This document shows, piece by piece, positions 18,944 to 26,496 of a DNA stretch of 64,000 nt. Source of the stretch: Chitinophaga sp. Ak27 (GTDB taxonomy: Bacteria > Bacteroidota > Bacteroidia > Chitinophagales > Chitinophagaceae). The stretch's first letter is position 1. Each line of letters starts with the position of its first letter. Position numbers and translations under genes: made by a program. The notes under the pieces were generated by a model, which was not told the DNA's origin, searched no databases, and saw only the letters and a program-made list of their open reading frames with translations. The stretch spans positions 620,001 to 684,000 of the forward strand of contig NZ_JABAOB010000003.1 in NCBI RefSeq assembly GCF_012726295.1. Direction: 5' to 3'.

Positions 18944-19588
18944 TTATTCTAAATCACTTGGATATTGTTGTTTTAATATACCCGCTCTTTTCATACGTTT
19001 TACCAGCTGTTTTCCATAACGGTGACTAAACCGCTTTGCAGAATTGATATCCAATGCGGATGTCTGCAGTGCGTAGACCTGTTGACCATTGAGCATATCG
19101 TACAGGTTGCTCTCCCAATAAAATACGGTATGATCAGGGTCGTAATCTGACAGTGTGCTTAATAGAAGTGCCTGGTTATAGTATTCCAGGGAGTAGTCGG
19201 AGGTTGCGTCCAGGAAGTAATAATCGAGAATCCATGGAATATGGTAGCGTTCTTTAACAGTGCTATACAGTGTAATGGTCAGTATGGCATCTGCTTTTTC
19301 TTGTTGCAGCAATGCTATCGCCGTTTTTTCATCCTTTCCTTTAAGGGTTTCACTGTAAGGGGTATTGGATGATAGAATAGTGGTATATCCCATTGCCGCA
19401 ATATCATTGGCCAGATGTGTTTCCAGTGCTGGCCGCCATTGCTGCATAGAGGCAGGTAAGGAAGCGAGTATCAGTATGTGCCGGTAGCGATTAGGGTGAA
19501 TATCCGGCGATTGCCACTCGCTCGTAATATGGGTGGCGGTGCAGCCACCCAGTATCAACAGGAAAAAACACCATCTGTAAATTCCCAT
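18944..19588 (-). CDS. Lipoprotein of unknown function
   Basis: 214 aa. The signal peptide ends in a lipobox LILGGC (Cys16) followed by TATHITSEWQSPD. The body alternates strands and helices: a HILILASLPAS strand, helix LETHLANDIAAMGYTTILSS, KADAILTITLYSTVKERY, and a C-terminal helix rich in Lys/Arg. The pattern 'T.....SEW..P......hILIla' resembles small DUF4136-type lipoproteins, but I cannot assign a family. It lies between a universal stress protein and a deacetylase with very short gaps, so it is co-transcribed with them. Confidence 0.75.
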   Translation of the reverse strand: MGIYRWCFFLLILGGCTATHITSEWQSPDIHPNRYRHILILASLPASMQQWRPALETHLANDIAAMGYTTILSSNTPYSETLKGKDEKTAIALLQQEKADAILTITLYSTVKERYHIPWILDYYFLDATSDYSLEYYNQALLLSTLSDYDPDHTVFYWESNLYDMLNGQQVYALQTSALDINSAKRFSHRYGKQLVKRMKRAGILKQQYPSDLE

Positions 19589-19600
19589 ATCACGAATGAT

Positions 19601-20413
19601 TTAACGGTGCGCAATGAATACCGGGATATGATGTTCATTGATTATTTCTGAAGGAAAATTCTTCCTGAAGAGCTGTAAAAATCCCGATCTGCTGAAAGAG
19701 CCACATACCAGGATGGGGTGTCCCTGCTCTTCAGCCCAGGTGTCGAAATATTTTTTGAGCGTTGGAGGTAATACTTCAATATCAAGCTGAGGATAATGCC
19801 TGGCGGCTAATTCTTTAATATATTCCTGATCAGGGAGCTCGGTATGATTTTTACTGGCTGCGTATACCAGCACAGCTTTCCTGTTGCATAACTCGGGGAA
19901 TAATGCTGCAAATGTTTTAATTGCATAAGTAGCATCATCGCTCCCATCATAGGCCAGCAAGATGGTTTCAGGGAATACGCAGGATTCTGGTGTAATAATG
20001 ACCGGACATGCAGTATCATGCAATGCAATTTGTAGGTAATCTGCCGTACCTCTTTGCTGATAGAATTTTTCACTTCCCAGTATCAACAGGTCGGCAAAGC
20101 GTGTTTCTTTTTTCAATTCCCACAAGGTGCCATCGTATAGGTTTTTATGCACCCTGTATTCAATATGTTTTTTTATACAAGTTTCTTCGAATTGTTTGAT
20201 GTTTTCTTCTATTTCTTTTGTGGTGGCTGATTCTACCAGGGGGGCGAAAGGAGCGCCATCTGGTACGGCATAACTCCAGGCCATAGAAAAATCAGTTTGT
20301 GGCAGAAATACACCTGTTAATAAAATTGGAGCAAGTTCATTCAGTTTGCCCGCAAATTCAAGCGCTCCTTTTGAAAAATTCGTGCCGTCGAAGGCAATCA
20401 AGACCTTTTTCAT
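19601..20413 (-). CDS. Tandem-domain universal stress protein
   Basis: 270 aa made of two UspA-like domains (~1-140 and ~145-270). Domain 1 begins MKKVLIAFDGTNFSKGALEFAGKLNEL, and domain 2 begins PETILLAYDGSDDATYAIKTFAALFP with the D-G-S-D nucleotide-loop start. The end of domain 2 (HPILVCGSFSRSGFLQLF ... VFIAHR) keeps the strand-helix topology but lacks the full G-x2-G-x9-G-S/T ATP signature. Nucleotide binding is therefore uncertain. One of three paralogues in this island, all ending in a [VL]FIAH motif. It heads an operon and carries a strong palindrome 68 nt upstream. Confidence 0.92.
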   Translation of the reverse strand: MKKVLIAFDGTNFSKGALEFAGKLNELAPILLTGVFLPQTDFSMAWSYAVPDGAPFAPLVESATTKEIEENIKQFEETCIKKHIEYRVHKNLYDGTLWELKKETRFADLLILGSEKFYQQRGTADYLQIALHDTACPVIITPESCVFPETILLAYDGSDDATYAIKTFAALFPELCNRKAVLVYAASKNHTELPDQEYIKELAARHYPQLDIEVLPPTLKKYFDTWAEEQGHPILVCGSFSRSGFLQLFRKNFPSEIINEHHIPVFIAHR

Positions 20414-20459
20414 ATTGAGGTTTTGGTATAAAATTAGTTTGCTGAAGCAAAGGAAAGAA

Positions 20460-20493
20460 TGACTTGCGGCAAGCTATTGGCTGATTATGATCA
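20460..20493. promoter_or_regulatory. Tandem FNR/CRP-like palindromes upstream of the USP-lipoprotein-deacetylase operon
   Basis: The distal box TGATTATGATCA (20482-20493) is a perfect match to TGAT-N4-ATCA. A weaker proximal box TGACTTGCGGCA (20460-20471), with one mismatch, starts exactly 22 bp away and lies 46 nt before the start codon. On the minus strand a TTCCTTTG (20455-20448), close to the TAnnTTTG -7 box, follows. If it is the -7 box, the distal box would be centred near -45. Confidence 0.65.
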
Positions 20494-20575
20494 GTAATAT
20501 ACCAGTGGTCGGGTTAAAGTTAATCCTTGTCAAAAATTTGCCATGCTTTTAACTAGTTGACAGTAATGGAGAAAA

Positions 20576-20605
20576 AATGCCTGCTATGTTTTTATAGCAG
20601 GCATT
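20576..20605 (-). terminator. Intrinsic terminator after ppsA
   Basis: A 12-bp perfect stem, AATGCCTGCTAT (20576-20587) against ATAGCAGGCATT (20594-20605), has a 6-nt loop. Read on the minus strand it is followed by a T-rich run (the complement of GAAAAAA). It lies 5 bp past the ppsA stop codon. Confidence 0.85.
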
Positions 20606-20610
20606 GCTTA

Positions 20611-23010
20611 TTATAACAGCACTGGTAGGGGAAGCTCACCCGCTGCTTGTTTTTCTTCCGCATTCCGGATATTTTCGATGCCTTTGAGTAAAGCATCCGG
20701 ATTGAATGAAATGCTGTCTATGCCGTGTGCTACGAGAAAGCTGGCAAATGCCGGGATATCGCTGGGTGCTTGTCCGCATAGCCCTATCCTGGCGCCGGCT
20801 TTTTTCGCGTTGTGCAGCATCATGCTGATCATCTGCATCGCAGCAGGATCTTCCTCATCAAAAATATTGGCGATTAATCCAGAGTCGCGGTCAATGCCCA
20901 GGGTAAGTTGTGTGAGGTCATTTGACCCGATAGAAAAGCCATCAAATATATCGGCGAATTTTTCAGCTTCCAGTACGTTGGAAGGTATTTCAGCCATTAC
21001 ATACACTTCCAGTGCATCTTCACCCTGTTTCAGACCGCAGGATGCCATTACCTGCAATACTTTTCGTCCTTCATTTACTGTCCTGCAGAAGGGGATCATT
21101 ACTTTTACATTGGTGAGTCCCATATCATTCCTCACTCGTTTAATTGCGGCGCATTCCAGTGCAAATCCTTCCCTGTACAACGGGTGGTAATAGCGGGAGG
21201 CGCCCCGGAAGCCGAGCATAGGATTTTCTTCGGAGGGCTCAAACTCTTTACCACCGAGTAATTGCCGGTATTCATTGGTTTTGAAGTCGCTCATCCTTAC
21301 GATGACGTCTTTGGGGTAGAAGGCGGCGGCAATGGTGGCAATGCCTTCTGAAAGGCGGTCGATAAAAAACTGTTCCTTATCGTCATAATCTGCTGTGAGT
21401 GATGCAATCTTTTCTTTCGCTTCCCGGTCTTTTAATACCTCGTATTTTACCAACGCCATGGGATGAATATTGATGTACCGGGTGATAATGAATTCCATGC
21501 GAAGCAGTCCTACCCCGTCATTCGGAAGAAGTGCCAGCTGAAATGCTTTTTCCGGATCGCTGATGATTAACATAGCAGCGGTGCCCTGAGGCATTTGTAC
21601 CTGGCTGTAATCGGAGGTTGTTTTTTCAATGGGGATGGCGCCATCATATACAAAGCCGGTCCTTCCTTCGCAGCAGGAAACGGTGATGAGTTGCCCATCA
21701 TGAATAACCGCGGTACCCTGTTGGGTGCCTGTGATGGCGGGTACGCCCATTTCTCTTGCAACGATAGCAGCATGACTGGTTCTGCCGCCGGTATTCGTAA
21801 CAATGGCGGCGGCTTTTTTAAGGAGCGGGTCCCAATCGGGGCTTGTATTGGTGGTGACGATGATTTCACCGGCATTTAGGCGGCCGGCGTCTGCCGGCGA
21901 TGTCAATACGCGTGCGATGCCGCTGACGGCCTGGCTGCCAATGGCTTCACCTGATAAAATGTGATCGCCTGTTCCTTTCAGTTGATAAGTGGTAACGTGT
22001 TGTGGCTGCCGGCGCGAGTGTATGGTTTCAGGCCTTGCCTGTATCAGGTACAGCTCACCGTTGATGCCATCTTTAGCCCATTCAATATCCATCGGACATT
22101 GATAGTGTTGTTCTATATCTACTGCCCACCTGGCAAGCCTGGTTACTTCTTCATCAGACAATACATATTGGGCTTGTTTATAGTCAGGTGTTGCAATGTT
22201 TAAGGTGGCCGCAGCGCCTCCATAGACCAGCATTTGGGCTTTGCTGCCCTTTTTTCGTTGGATAATGGCTTGCTTGCCTTGCTGGAGAGTGGGTTTGAAT
22301 ACATAGAATTCGTCCGGTACAACAGTTCCCTGGACGATATTTTCGCCGAGTCCCCATATACCGGTAAGCAGCACTACGTCGCGGAAACCTGATTCAGGTT
22401 CCAGGGTAAATCCCACGCCCGAACAAGCCAGGTCAGAGCGTACCATTCGCTGTATACCTGCGCAGAGTGCCACTTTACTGTGATCAAAATGATTGTCTTC
22501 CCGGTATTTGATGGCCCGGTCTGTATATAAAGAGGCGTAGCAGCGATGTACTGCATCAATCAGCGCTGCGGAGCCTTGTATGTTCAAAAAAGACTCATGT
22601 TGGCCAGCGAAGCTGGCCTGCGGCATATCTTCAGCGGTAGCGCTGCTTCTCACGGCCACGGCAGCAGGTGTGTTGCCAGAAAGATCTTGATAGGCGCTTA
22701 GAATTGCTTGTTTCAGGTCATCAGGAAATGTTGCCTGAAGTATCAGCTTACGGATGGCCGCGCCAATGACAGCGAGATTGGAATAGTCCTGACGGTTCAA
22801 TGTTTGTAGTAGCGTTTCCAGCTGACTGGTAAGCCGGTTCACATCAAGAAAATACCGGAATGCCGCAGCGGTAGTGGCAAAGCCGTCCGGAACGCAGATA
22901 CCTTTATCTTTTAATCCCGAGATCATTTCACCGAGAGATGCATTTTTTCCGCCTACTTCTGGCACATCGCTCATGCTAATTGTAGAGAACGGTTTAATGA
23001 AAGTATTCAT
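20611..23010 (-). CDS. ppsA: Phosphoenolpyruvate synthase (pyruvate, water dikinase)
   Basis: 799 aa from ATG 23010 (MNTFIKPF); an in-frame ATG at 23028 would add six residues. Length matches the ~790-residue family. Order: N-terminal ATP-grasp domain (VGGKNASLGEMISGL ... VAVRSSATAEDMPQASFAGQ), swivelling domain with the phospho-accepting His413 in GGRTSHAAIVAREMGVPAITG, and C-terminal PEP-binding TIM barrel (GVGLLRMEFII, DFKTNEYRQLLGG, ENPMLGFRGASRY, the catalytic Cys region GLCGQAPSD). The enzyme makes PEP from pyruvate and ATP in the cytoplasm, for gluconeogenesis or pyruvate recycling. It is monocistronic with its own terminator. The paired palindromes upstream put it in the stress regulon. 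Confidence 0.95.
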   Translation of the reverse strand: MNTFIKPFSTISMSDVPEVGGKNASLGEMISGLKDKGICVPDGFATTAAAFRYFLDVNRLTSQLETLLQTLNRQDYSNLAVIGAAIRKLILQATFPDDLKQAILSAYQDLSGNTPAAVAVRSSATAEDMPQASFAGQHESFLNIQGSAALIDAVHRCYASLYTDRAIKYREDNHFDHSKVALCAGIQRMVRSDLACSGVGFTLEPESGFRDVVLLTGIWGLGENIVQGTVVPDEFYVFKPTLQQGKQAIIQRKKGSKAQMLVYGGAAATLNIATPDYKQAQYVLSDEEVTRLARWAVDIEQHYQCPMDIEWAKDGINGELYLIQARPETIHSRRQPQHVTTYQLKGTGDHILSGEAIGSQAVSGIARVLTSPADAGRLNAGEIIVTTNTSPDWDPLLKKAAAIVTNTGGRTSHAAIVAREMGVPAITGTQQGTAVIHDGQLITVSCCEGRTGFVYDGAIPIEKTTSDYSQVQMPQGTAAMLIISDPEKAFQLALLPNDGVGLLRMEFIITRYINIHPMALVKYEVLKDREAKEKIASLTADYDDKEQFFIDRLSEGIATIAAAFYPKDVIVRMSDFKTNEYRQLLGGKEFEPSEENPMLGFRGASRYYHPLYREGFALECAAIKRVRNDMGLTNVKVMIPFCRTVNEGRKVLQVMASCGLKQGEDALEVYVMAEIPSNVLEAEKFADIFDGFSIGSNDLTQLTLGIDRDSGLIANIFDEEDPAAMQMISMMLHNAKKAGARIGLCGQAPSDIPAFASFLVAHGIDSISFNPDALLKGIENIRNAEEKQAAGELPLPVLL

Positions 23011-23056
23011 ATGCTGAGCTTTATGCAATTTTCCTCAAAAAATGCTGCTCATTCTA

Positions 23057-23090
23057 TGACAGCAGTCATGCTGATACGTGATGTCAGTCA
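23057..23090. promoter_or_regulatory. Tandem FNR/CRP-like palindromes between ppsA and the histidine kinase
   Basis: TGACAGCAGTCA (23057-23068) has perfect half-sites; TGATGTCAGTCA (23079-23090) starts 22 bp further. The proximal box is 46 nt before ppsA ATG 23010, identical to the USP promoter at 20.4 kb. The divergent kinase gene starts 158 nt away and could share the control region. Confidence 0.7.
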
Positions 23091-23247
23091 TACGGGGAGC
23101 TATTGACCTGGCTTGATTTATTTCACCATATTACCACTGATTGTCAATGATTTTTTCCTTTCAAATCTATTCATAAAAAGAGACCAGATATTATAAAAGT
23201 CATATAAACTTTTTAGCCGATTAGTTGTTAGAAAAACAAAAGGAGAC

Positions 23248-24861
23248 TTGTCTATATCACCTTTTATAATAAATGTACCTGTGAATAATACCAACTTCGA
23301 GACACAACTGAATGTATTCAGCGTTGTTGCAAAAAAAATACCTGGACTCACAGGCATCAGAAACCTGGGGGATGGGAGTATTGTTTATCTTAATTTCTCC
23401 GGTATGTCCATCCTGGAAGGAATGGATTTTCATGCCTTGTCGCTGCTGGTGGAAAAAAACAAGTTAGGATACCCTGAAATTGAGGAAGATGGCCGGCATC
23501 AGCTGGCAGAAAGAAGCTGGATAGGGCCTGGAGGACAAGAAATTACCGGTGTTTATGAAGAAGTAATGTTCCGGTATGAGGAAACAGATTATTGTCTTTT
23601 CCGGATATTGGATAATTTTCCTTCTAAACAGCATTTAAATAAGGAGTTACAAAGTTTTGGCGCCTTATTTAATTATGCCGGTATGGGTATCATTGTGTCC
23701 AATGTGCAGGGCGAGATCATCCTGATTAACGACTTCGCATTGCATCAGTTTGGGTACCAACGGAATGAAGTGCTGGGCAAGCGGGTAGAAATATTATTGC
23801 CCCACAAATTCAGGGAAAAACATGCATTACACCGGCAAGACTATATGGGGCATCCCCAGGATAGACCTATGGGTGTTGGCATGGATCTTTTTGCAGTAAA
23901 TAAAAACGGGGCGGAATTTCCTGTCGAAATTAGTCTTAGCCATTATGAAAACGAAGATGGCGCTTTTGTGATAGCATATGTCAACAATATCACTGAAAGG
24001 AAGAAAGCAGAGGAAAAGATTGAAAGGCTGAATAACGAATTGGAGCTGATGGTTGAAGAGCGCACTCTCCAGCTTAGAAAATCGCTGGAGCAGTTAAAGG
24101 GATCGAAAGAGGAATTAGAGATAGCATTTGGAAAAGAGAAAGATCTGGGTGAATTGAAGTCGCGTTTTGTATCTATGGCTTCACATGAATTCAGGACACC
24201 TTTGAGTATCATTCTTTCGTCTGCCTTCCTGGTAAAACAGTATACCACTGAAGAAGACCGGCCTAAGCGGGAGAAGTACCTGCAGCGCATTATATCATCC
24301 GTGGAGATGTTGACAGATATTCTCAATGATTTTCTTTCTGTAGGAAGGATAGAGGAAGGAAAGGTAACGGTAAATAACAGCACCTTTGAAGTAAACGTAT
24401 TAGTTGATGACATGATCCAGGAGATGCAGGGATTATTAAAAGATGGACAATGGGTTAATTATAGGCATCTGGGCAGGCCGGAGGTAACGCTCGATGCGTC
24501 GCTTTTGAAGCATATTATAATGAACCTGTTTAGTAATGCAATCAAGTTTTCTGCAGAGAACAGCACCGTAGAACTAAGCACAGTTGTAGAGGGAAGTCAA
24601 TTGACACTGACAGTGAAAGACTATGGTATTGGCATGTCGGCAGATGCCCAGCAACATATGTTCGAACGTTTTTTTCGTGCTGCAAACGCCGGCAATATAA
24701 AGGGGACAGGATTGGGGTTACATATTGTAAACAAGTATACAGAATTGATGAAAGGGCAAATATCATGTGAAAGCGAAATCGGAAAAGGGACAACTTTTGT
24801 TGTTGTATTACCAATCAATAACAACGCTGCCAACGGAGAGGAAAATGATCCTCCCGCTTGA
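23248..24861 (+). CDS. PAS-domain sensor histidine kinase, orphan
   Basis: About 537 aa. No ATG is available at the 5' end; TTG 23248 (close behind GGAG) or GTG 23281 are the candidate starts. Residues ~1-125 may form a divergent PAS-like sensor. A clear PAS domain covers ~130-250 (FNYAGMGIIVSNVQGEIILIND, then ...KNGAEFPVEISLSHYE and AYVNNITERKKAEE). A coiled coil follows (~250-300), then HisKA with phospho-His313 in SMASHEFRTPLSII. The HATPase domain shows the N box (LFSNAIKFS), G1 (VKDYGIGM) and G2 (GTGLGLHIV). No transmembrane segment is evident, so it is probably a soluble cytoplasmic sensor. No response regulator is in the window. Its place beside ppsA suggests a role in controlling the island. 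Confidence 0.92.
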   Translation: MSISPFIINVPVNNTNFETQLNVFSVVAKKIPGLTGIRNLGDGSIVYLNFSGMSILEGMDFHALSLLVEKNKLGYPEIEEDGRHQLAERSWIGPGGQEITGVYEEVMFRYEETDYCLFRILDNFPSKQHLNKELQSFGALFNYAGMGIIVSNVQGEIILINDFALHQFGYQRNEVLGKRVEILLPHKFREKHALHRQDYMGHPQDRPMGVGMDLFAVNKNGAEFPVEISLSHYENEDGAFVIAYVNNITERKKAEEKIERLNNELELMVEERTLQLRKSLEQLKGSKEELEIAFGKEKDLGELKSRFVSMASHEFRTPLSIILSSAFLVKQYTTEEDRPKREKYLQRIISSVEMLTDILNDFLSVGRIEEGKVTVNNSTFEVNVLVDDMIQEMQGLLKDGQWVNYRHLGRPEVTLDASLLKHIIMNLFSNAIKFSAENSTVELSTVVEGSQLTLTVKDYGIGMSADAQQHMFERFFRAANAGNIKGTGLGLHIVNKYTELMKGQISCESEIGKGTTFVVVLPINNNAANGEENDPPA

Positions 24862-24892
24862 CTTTTTATGACTGCTGTTTGTCACGGGGTTT

Positions 24893-25072
24893 TTAAGGGG
24901 CATTTTTTTCGGGCGCAGGTACCTCCGATGGCGGTATAAGCGGAACCGGTTCGTGAATAGGAGTTATTACCGGGGTTTCTGTGCTTTTACCCGGATTTTC
25001 AGGTACTTGAGGAGGCACTGTTGGAGGTTCTGACGGCGTGAATATCTCATTACCGCTTTTTTCGTATTTCAT
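24893..25072 (-). CDS. Small proline-rich protein, 59 aa
   Basis: A complete ORF from ATG (25072) to TAA (24895-24893) encodes MKYEKSGNEIFTPSEPPTV..., with 15 Pro and 9 Glu in 59 residues, many as P-x-x-P or PxxPP, and ending in PEKNAP. No signal peptide or membrane segment is seen, and it is probably disordered. No family is recognised. Support for being a real gene: an ATG start, no competing ORF, and a set of three FNR-like palindromes whose nearest box lies 44 nt before the ATG, the same spacing as ppsA and the USP gene. It may be a small regulon member that binds a partner through its Pro motifs; that is speculation. Confidence 0.6.
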   Translation of the reverse strand: MKYEKSGNEIFTPSEPPTVPPQVPENPGKSTETPVITPIHEPVPLIPPSEVPAPEKNAP

Positions 25073-25116
25073 AATAATATTTTAGTTAAGTTCTTCATTT
25101 TTCATCGCATAAGAAA

Positions 25117-25174
25117 TGATTTCGATCAGGGGAATATTTGATACAGATCATGGCGCTATATCTGATCAAAATCA
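25117..25174. promoter_or_regulatory. Three perfect TGAT-N4-ATCA boxes in a divergent promoter region
   Basis: TGATTTCGATCA (25117-25128), TGATACAGATCA (25139-25150, with an outer T, so TTGAT-N4-ATCA) and TGATCAAAATCA (25163-25174) are all exact matches. Start-to-start spacing is 22 and 24 bp. They lie between the minus-strand proline-rich ORF (44 nt) and the plus-strand 25262 gene (87 nt), and could drive both. Confidence 0.75.
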
Positions 25175-25261
25175 TACTGCACAATAATCAGGGTCATTTT
25201 CTTTGCTTGTGTCCGGATGTAAATTGAAGCAAGGTATTATTAACCTGAAAACTTTTTTATT

Positions 25262-25645
25262 ATGCAGCTCTATATCAATGAAACATCTATTCTGCAAGAA
25301 ATTCAGCACAAATTCAGTATAGTTTACCCCCATTTGCGGCTACAGTTTTATAAAAATCCTCATGACTGGGGCGCTGCGTGCCCGGAGGACGAAAGATTGA
25401 CCAATAATCTTTCTATAGATGAAGCTTGTAGTATCCCTACAGCTGTCTGGATCGATATTGGCGAAAAGGTTATTACCGGCAACATGGAACAGTCATTTTA
25501 TGACTTGCTGGGCCTTAGTGTGCAGGTATTCAGGAAAGCTGGTGATGCCTGGATTCAGACCACCTCCACGGATGTATGGACGCTTGGGCAGCAGGAAGCC
25601 GTAGCGAGGCAGGAGTATAATAAAGCAAAAATCCTGGTCAGATGA
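25262..25645 (+). CDS. Conserved-looking hypothetical protein of the stress island
   Basis: 127 aa, soluble, no signal peptide. Contains FYKNPHDWGAACPEDERL and a C-terminal region (VQVFRKAGDAWIQTTSTDVWTLGQQEAVAR). I do not assign a named family. It lies 17 bp before a universal stress protein gene and both are downstream of the triple palindrome array, so it is an operon partner of the USP. Confidence 0.7.
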   Translation: MQLYINETSILQEIQHKFSIVYPHLRLQFYKNPHDWGAACPEDERLTNNLSIDEACSIPTAVWIDIGEKVITGNMEQSFYDLLGLSVQVFRKAGDAWIQTTSTDVWTLGQQEAVARQEYNKAKILVR

Positions 25646-25662
25646 TTTCCTAACGTTTACTT

Positions 25663-26496
25663 ATGAAAAAGATATTATTGGTTATCGACAGTATGTTGCT
25701 TACTAAAAGCGCCGTAAAATATGCCTGTTATATTGCCAATATGACGGGTTCCAGGCTTATTGGGGTTTTTGTAGAAAATGAACCTTTTCCCGAAATGCCT
25801 CCCAATATGCAAGTGTTTGACCAGGCCTCTGTCGGCAATAATGATAATAATCCGGTTTGGGCATCTGCCAGTTATGGACTGGAAAATAGCATACGCGAGT
25901 TTACAACCGGTTGCAAAAGCGAAGGTGTAACTGCTACGGTTTTTCTCGACAGGGCTGTTTCGCCAGGTGAGTTGCTTGAGGAAGCCAGGTTATCGGATCT
26001 CCTTATTTCGGACGCTACAATTTCCTTGTCTGATAAAAATGAGGAGATACCTTCACGGTTTCTTCGCCATTTGTTGACAAATACATCCTGCCCCGTGCTC
26101 ATTACGCCGCCGGTATTCGAACCGCCGGAAGAAATAGTTTTCTGTTATGATCAGAGTGATAGTGCCATTCAGGCCATGAAGCAATTTACCTTATTACTGC
26201 CTTATTGGAACGAATGTAAAGTAACAGTACTCACGGTCAACAAGGACGGTGTGCTGTTACCGGAAGAAAAAAGACGCCTTCGTGAATGGCTTTGCAAATA
26301 TTATAGTAATACTGATTTTAAAGTATTGGCAGGTAATACCGATATGGAGTTATCTGCTTTCCTAATGCGAAGTAAACGTCCCCTGGTGGTAATGGGTGCA
26401 TACGGACGTTCTGTTGTATCCCGTATTTTTCGCGAGAGCCATGCCGATTCACTAATACAAACCCTGGCTTTTCCGCTGTTTATTGCCCATTCCTGA
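25663..26496 (+). CDS. Tandem-domain universal stress protein
   Basis: 277 aa, two UspA-like domains: MKKILLVIDSMLLTKSAVKYACYIANM... and PEEIVFCYDQSDSAIQAMKQF.... The end (RPLVVMGAYGRSVVSRIFRESHADSLI ... PLFIAHS) keeps G-x2-G but has Glu-Ser where the third Gly of the ATP motif would be, so ATP binding is uncertain. Its stop overlaps the stop of the convergent P-type ATPase gene by 17 bp. Paralogue of the genes at 19601 and 29074. Confidence 0.92.
   Translation: MKKILLVIDSMLLTKSAVKYACYIANMTGSRLIGVFVENEPFPEMPPNMQVFDQASVGNNDNNPVWASASYGLENSIREFTTGCKSEGVTATVFLDRAVSPGELLEEARLSDLLISDATISLSDKNEEIPSRFLRHLLTNTSCPVLITPPVFEPPEEIVFCYDQSDSAIQAMKQFTLLLPYWNECKVTVLTVNKDGVLLPEEKRRLREWLCKYYSNTDFKVLAGNTDMELSAFLMRSKRPLVVMGAYGRSVVSRIFRESHADSLIQTLAFPLFIAHS

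Noticed and set aside
26480..26496. 17-bp overlap of the convergent USP and mgtA genes as a fusion or error
   Set aside because: Both ends encode normal family C-termini, so it is a simple convergent overlap.
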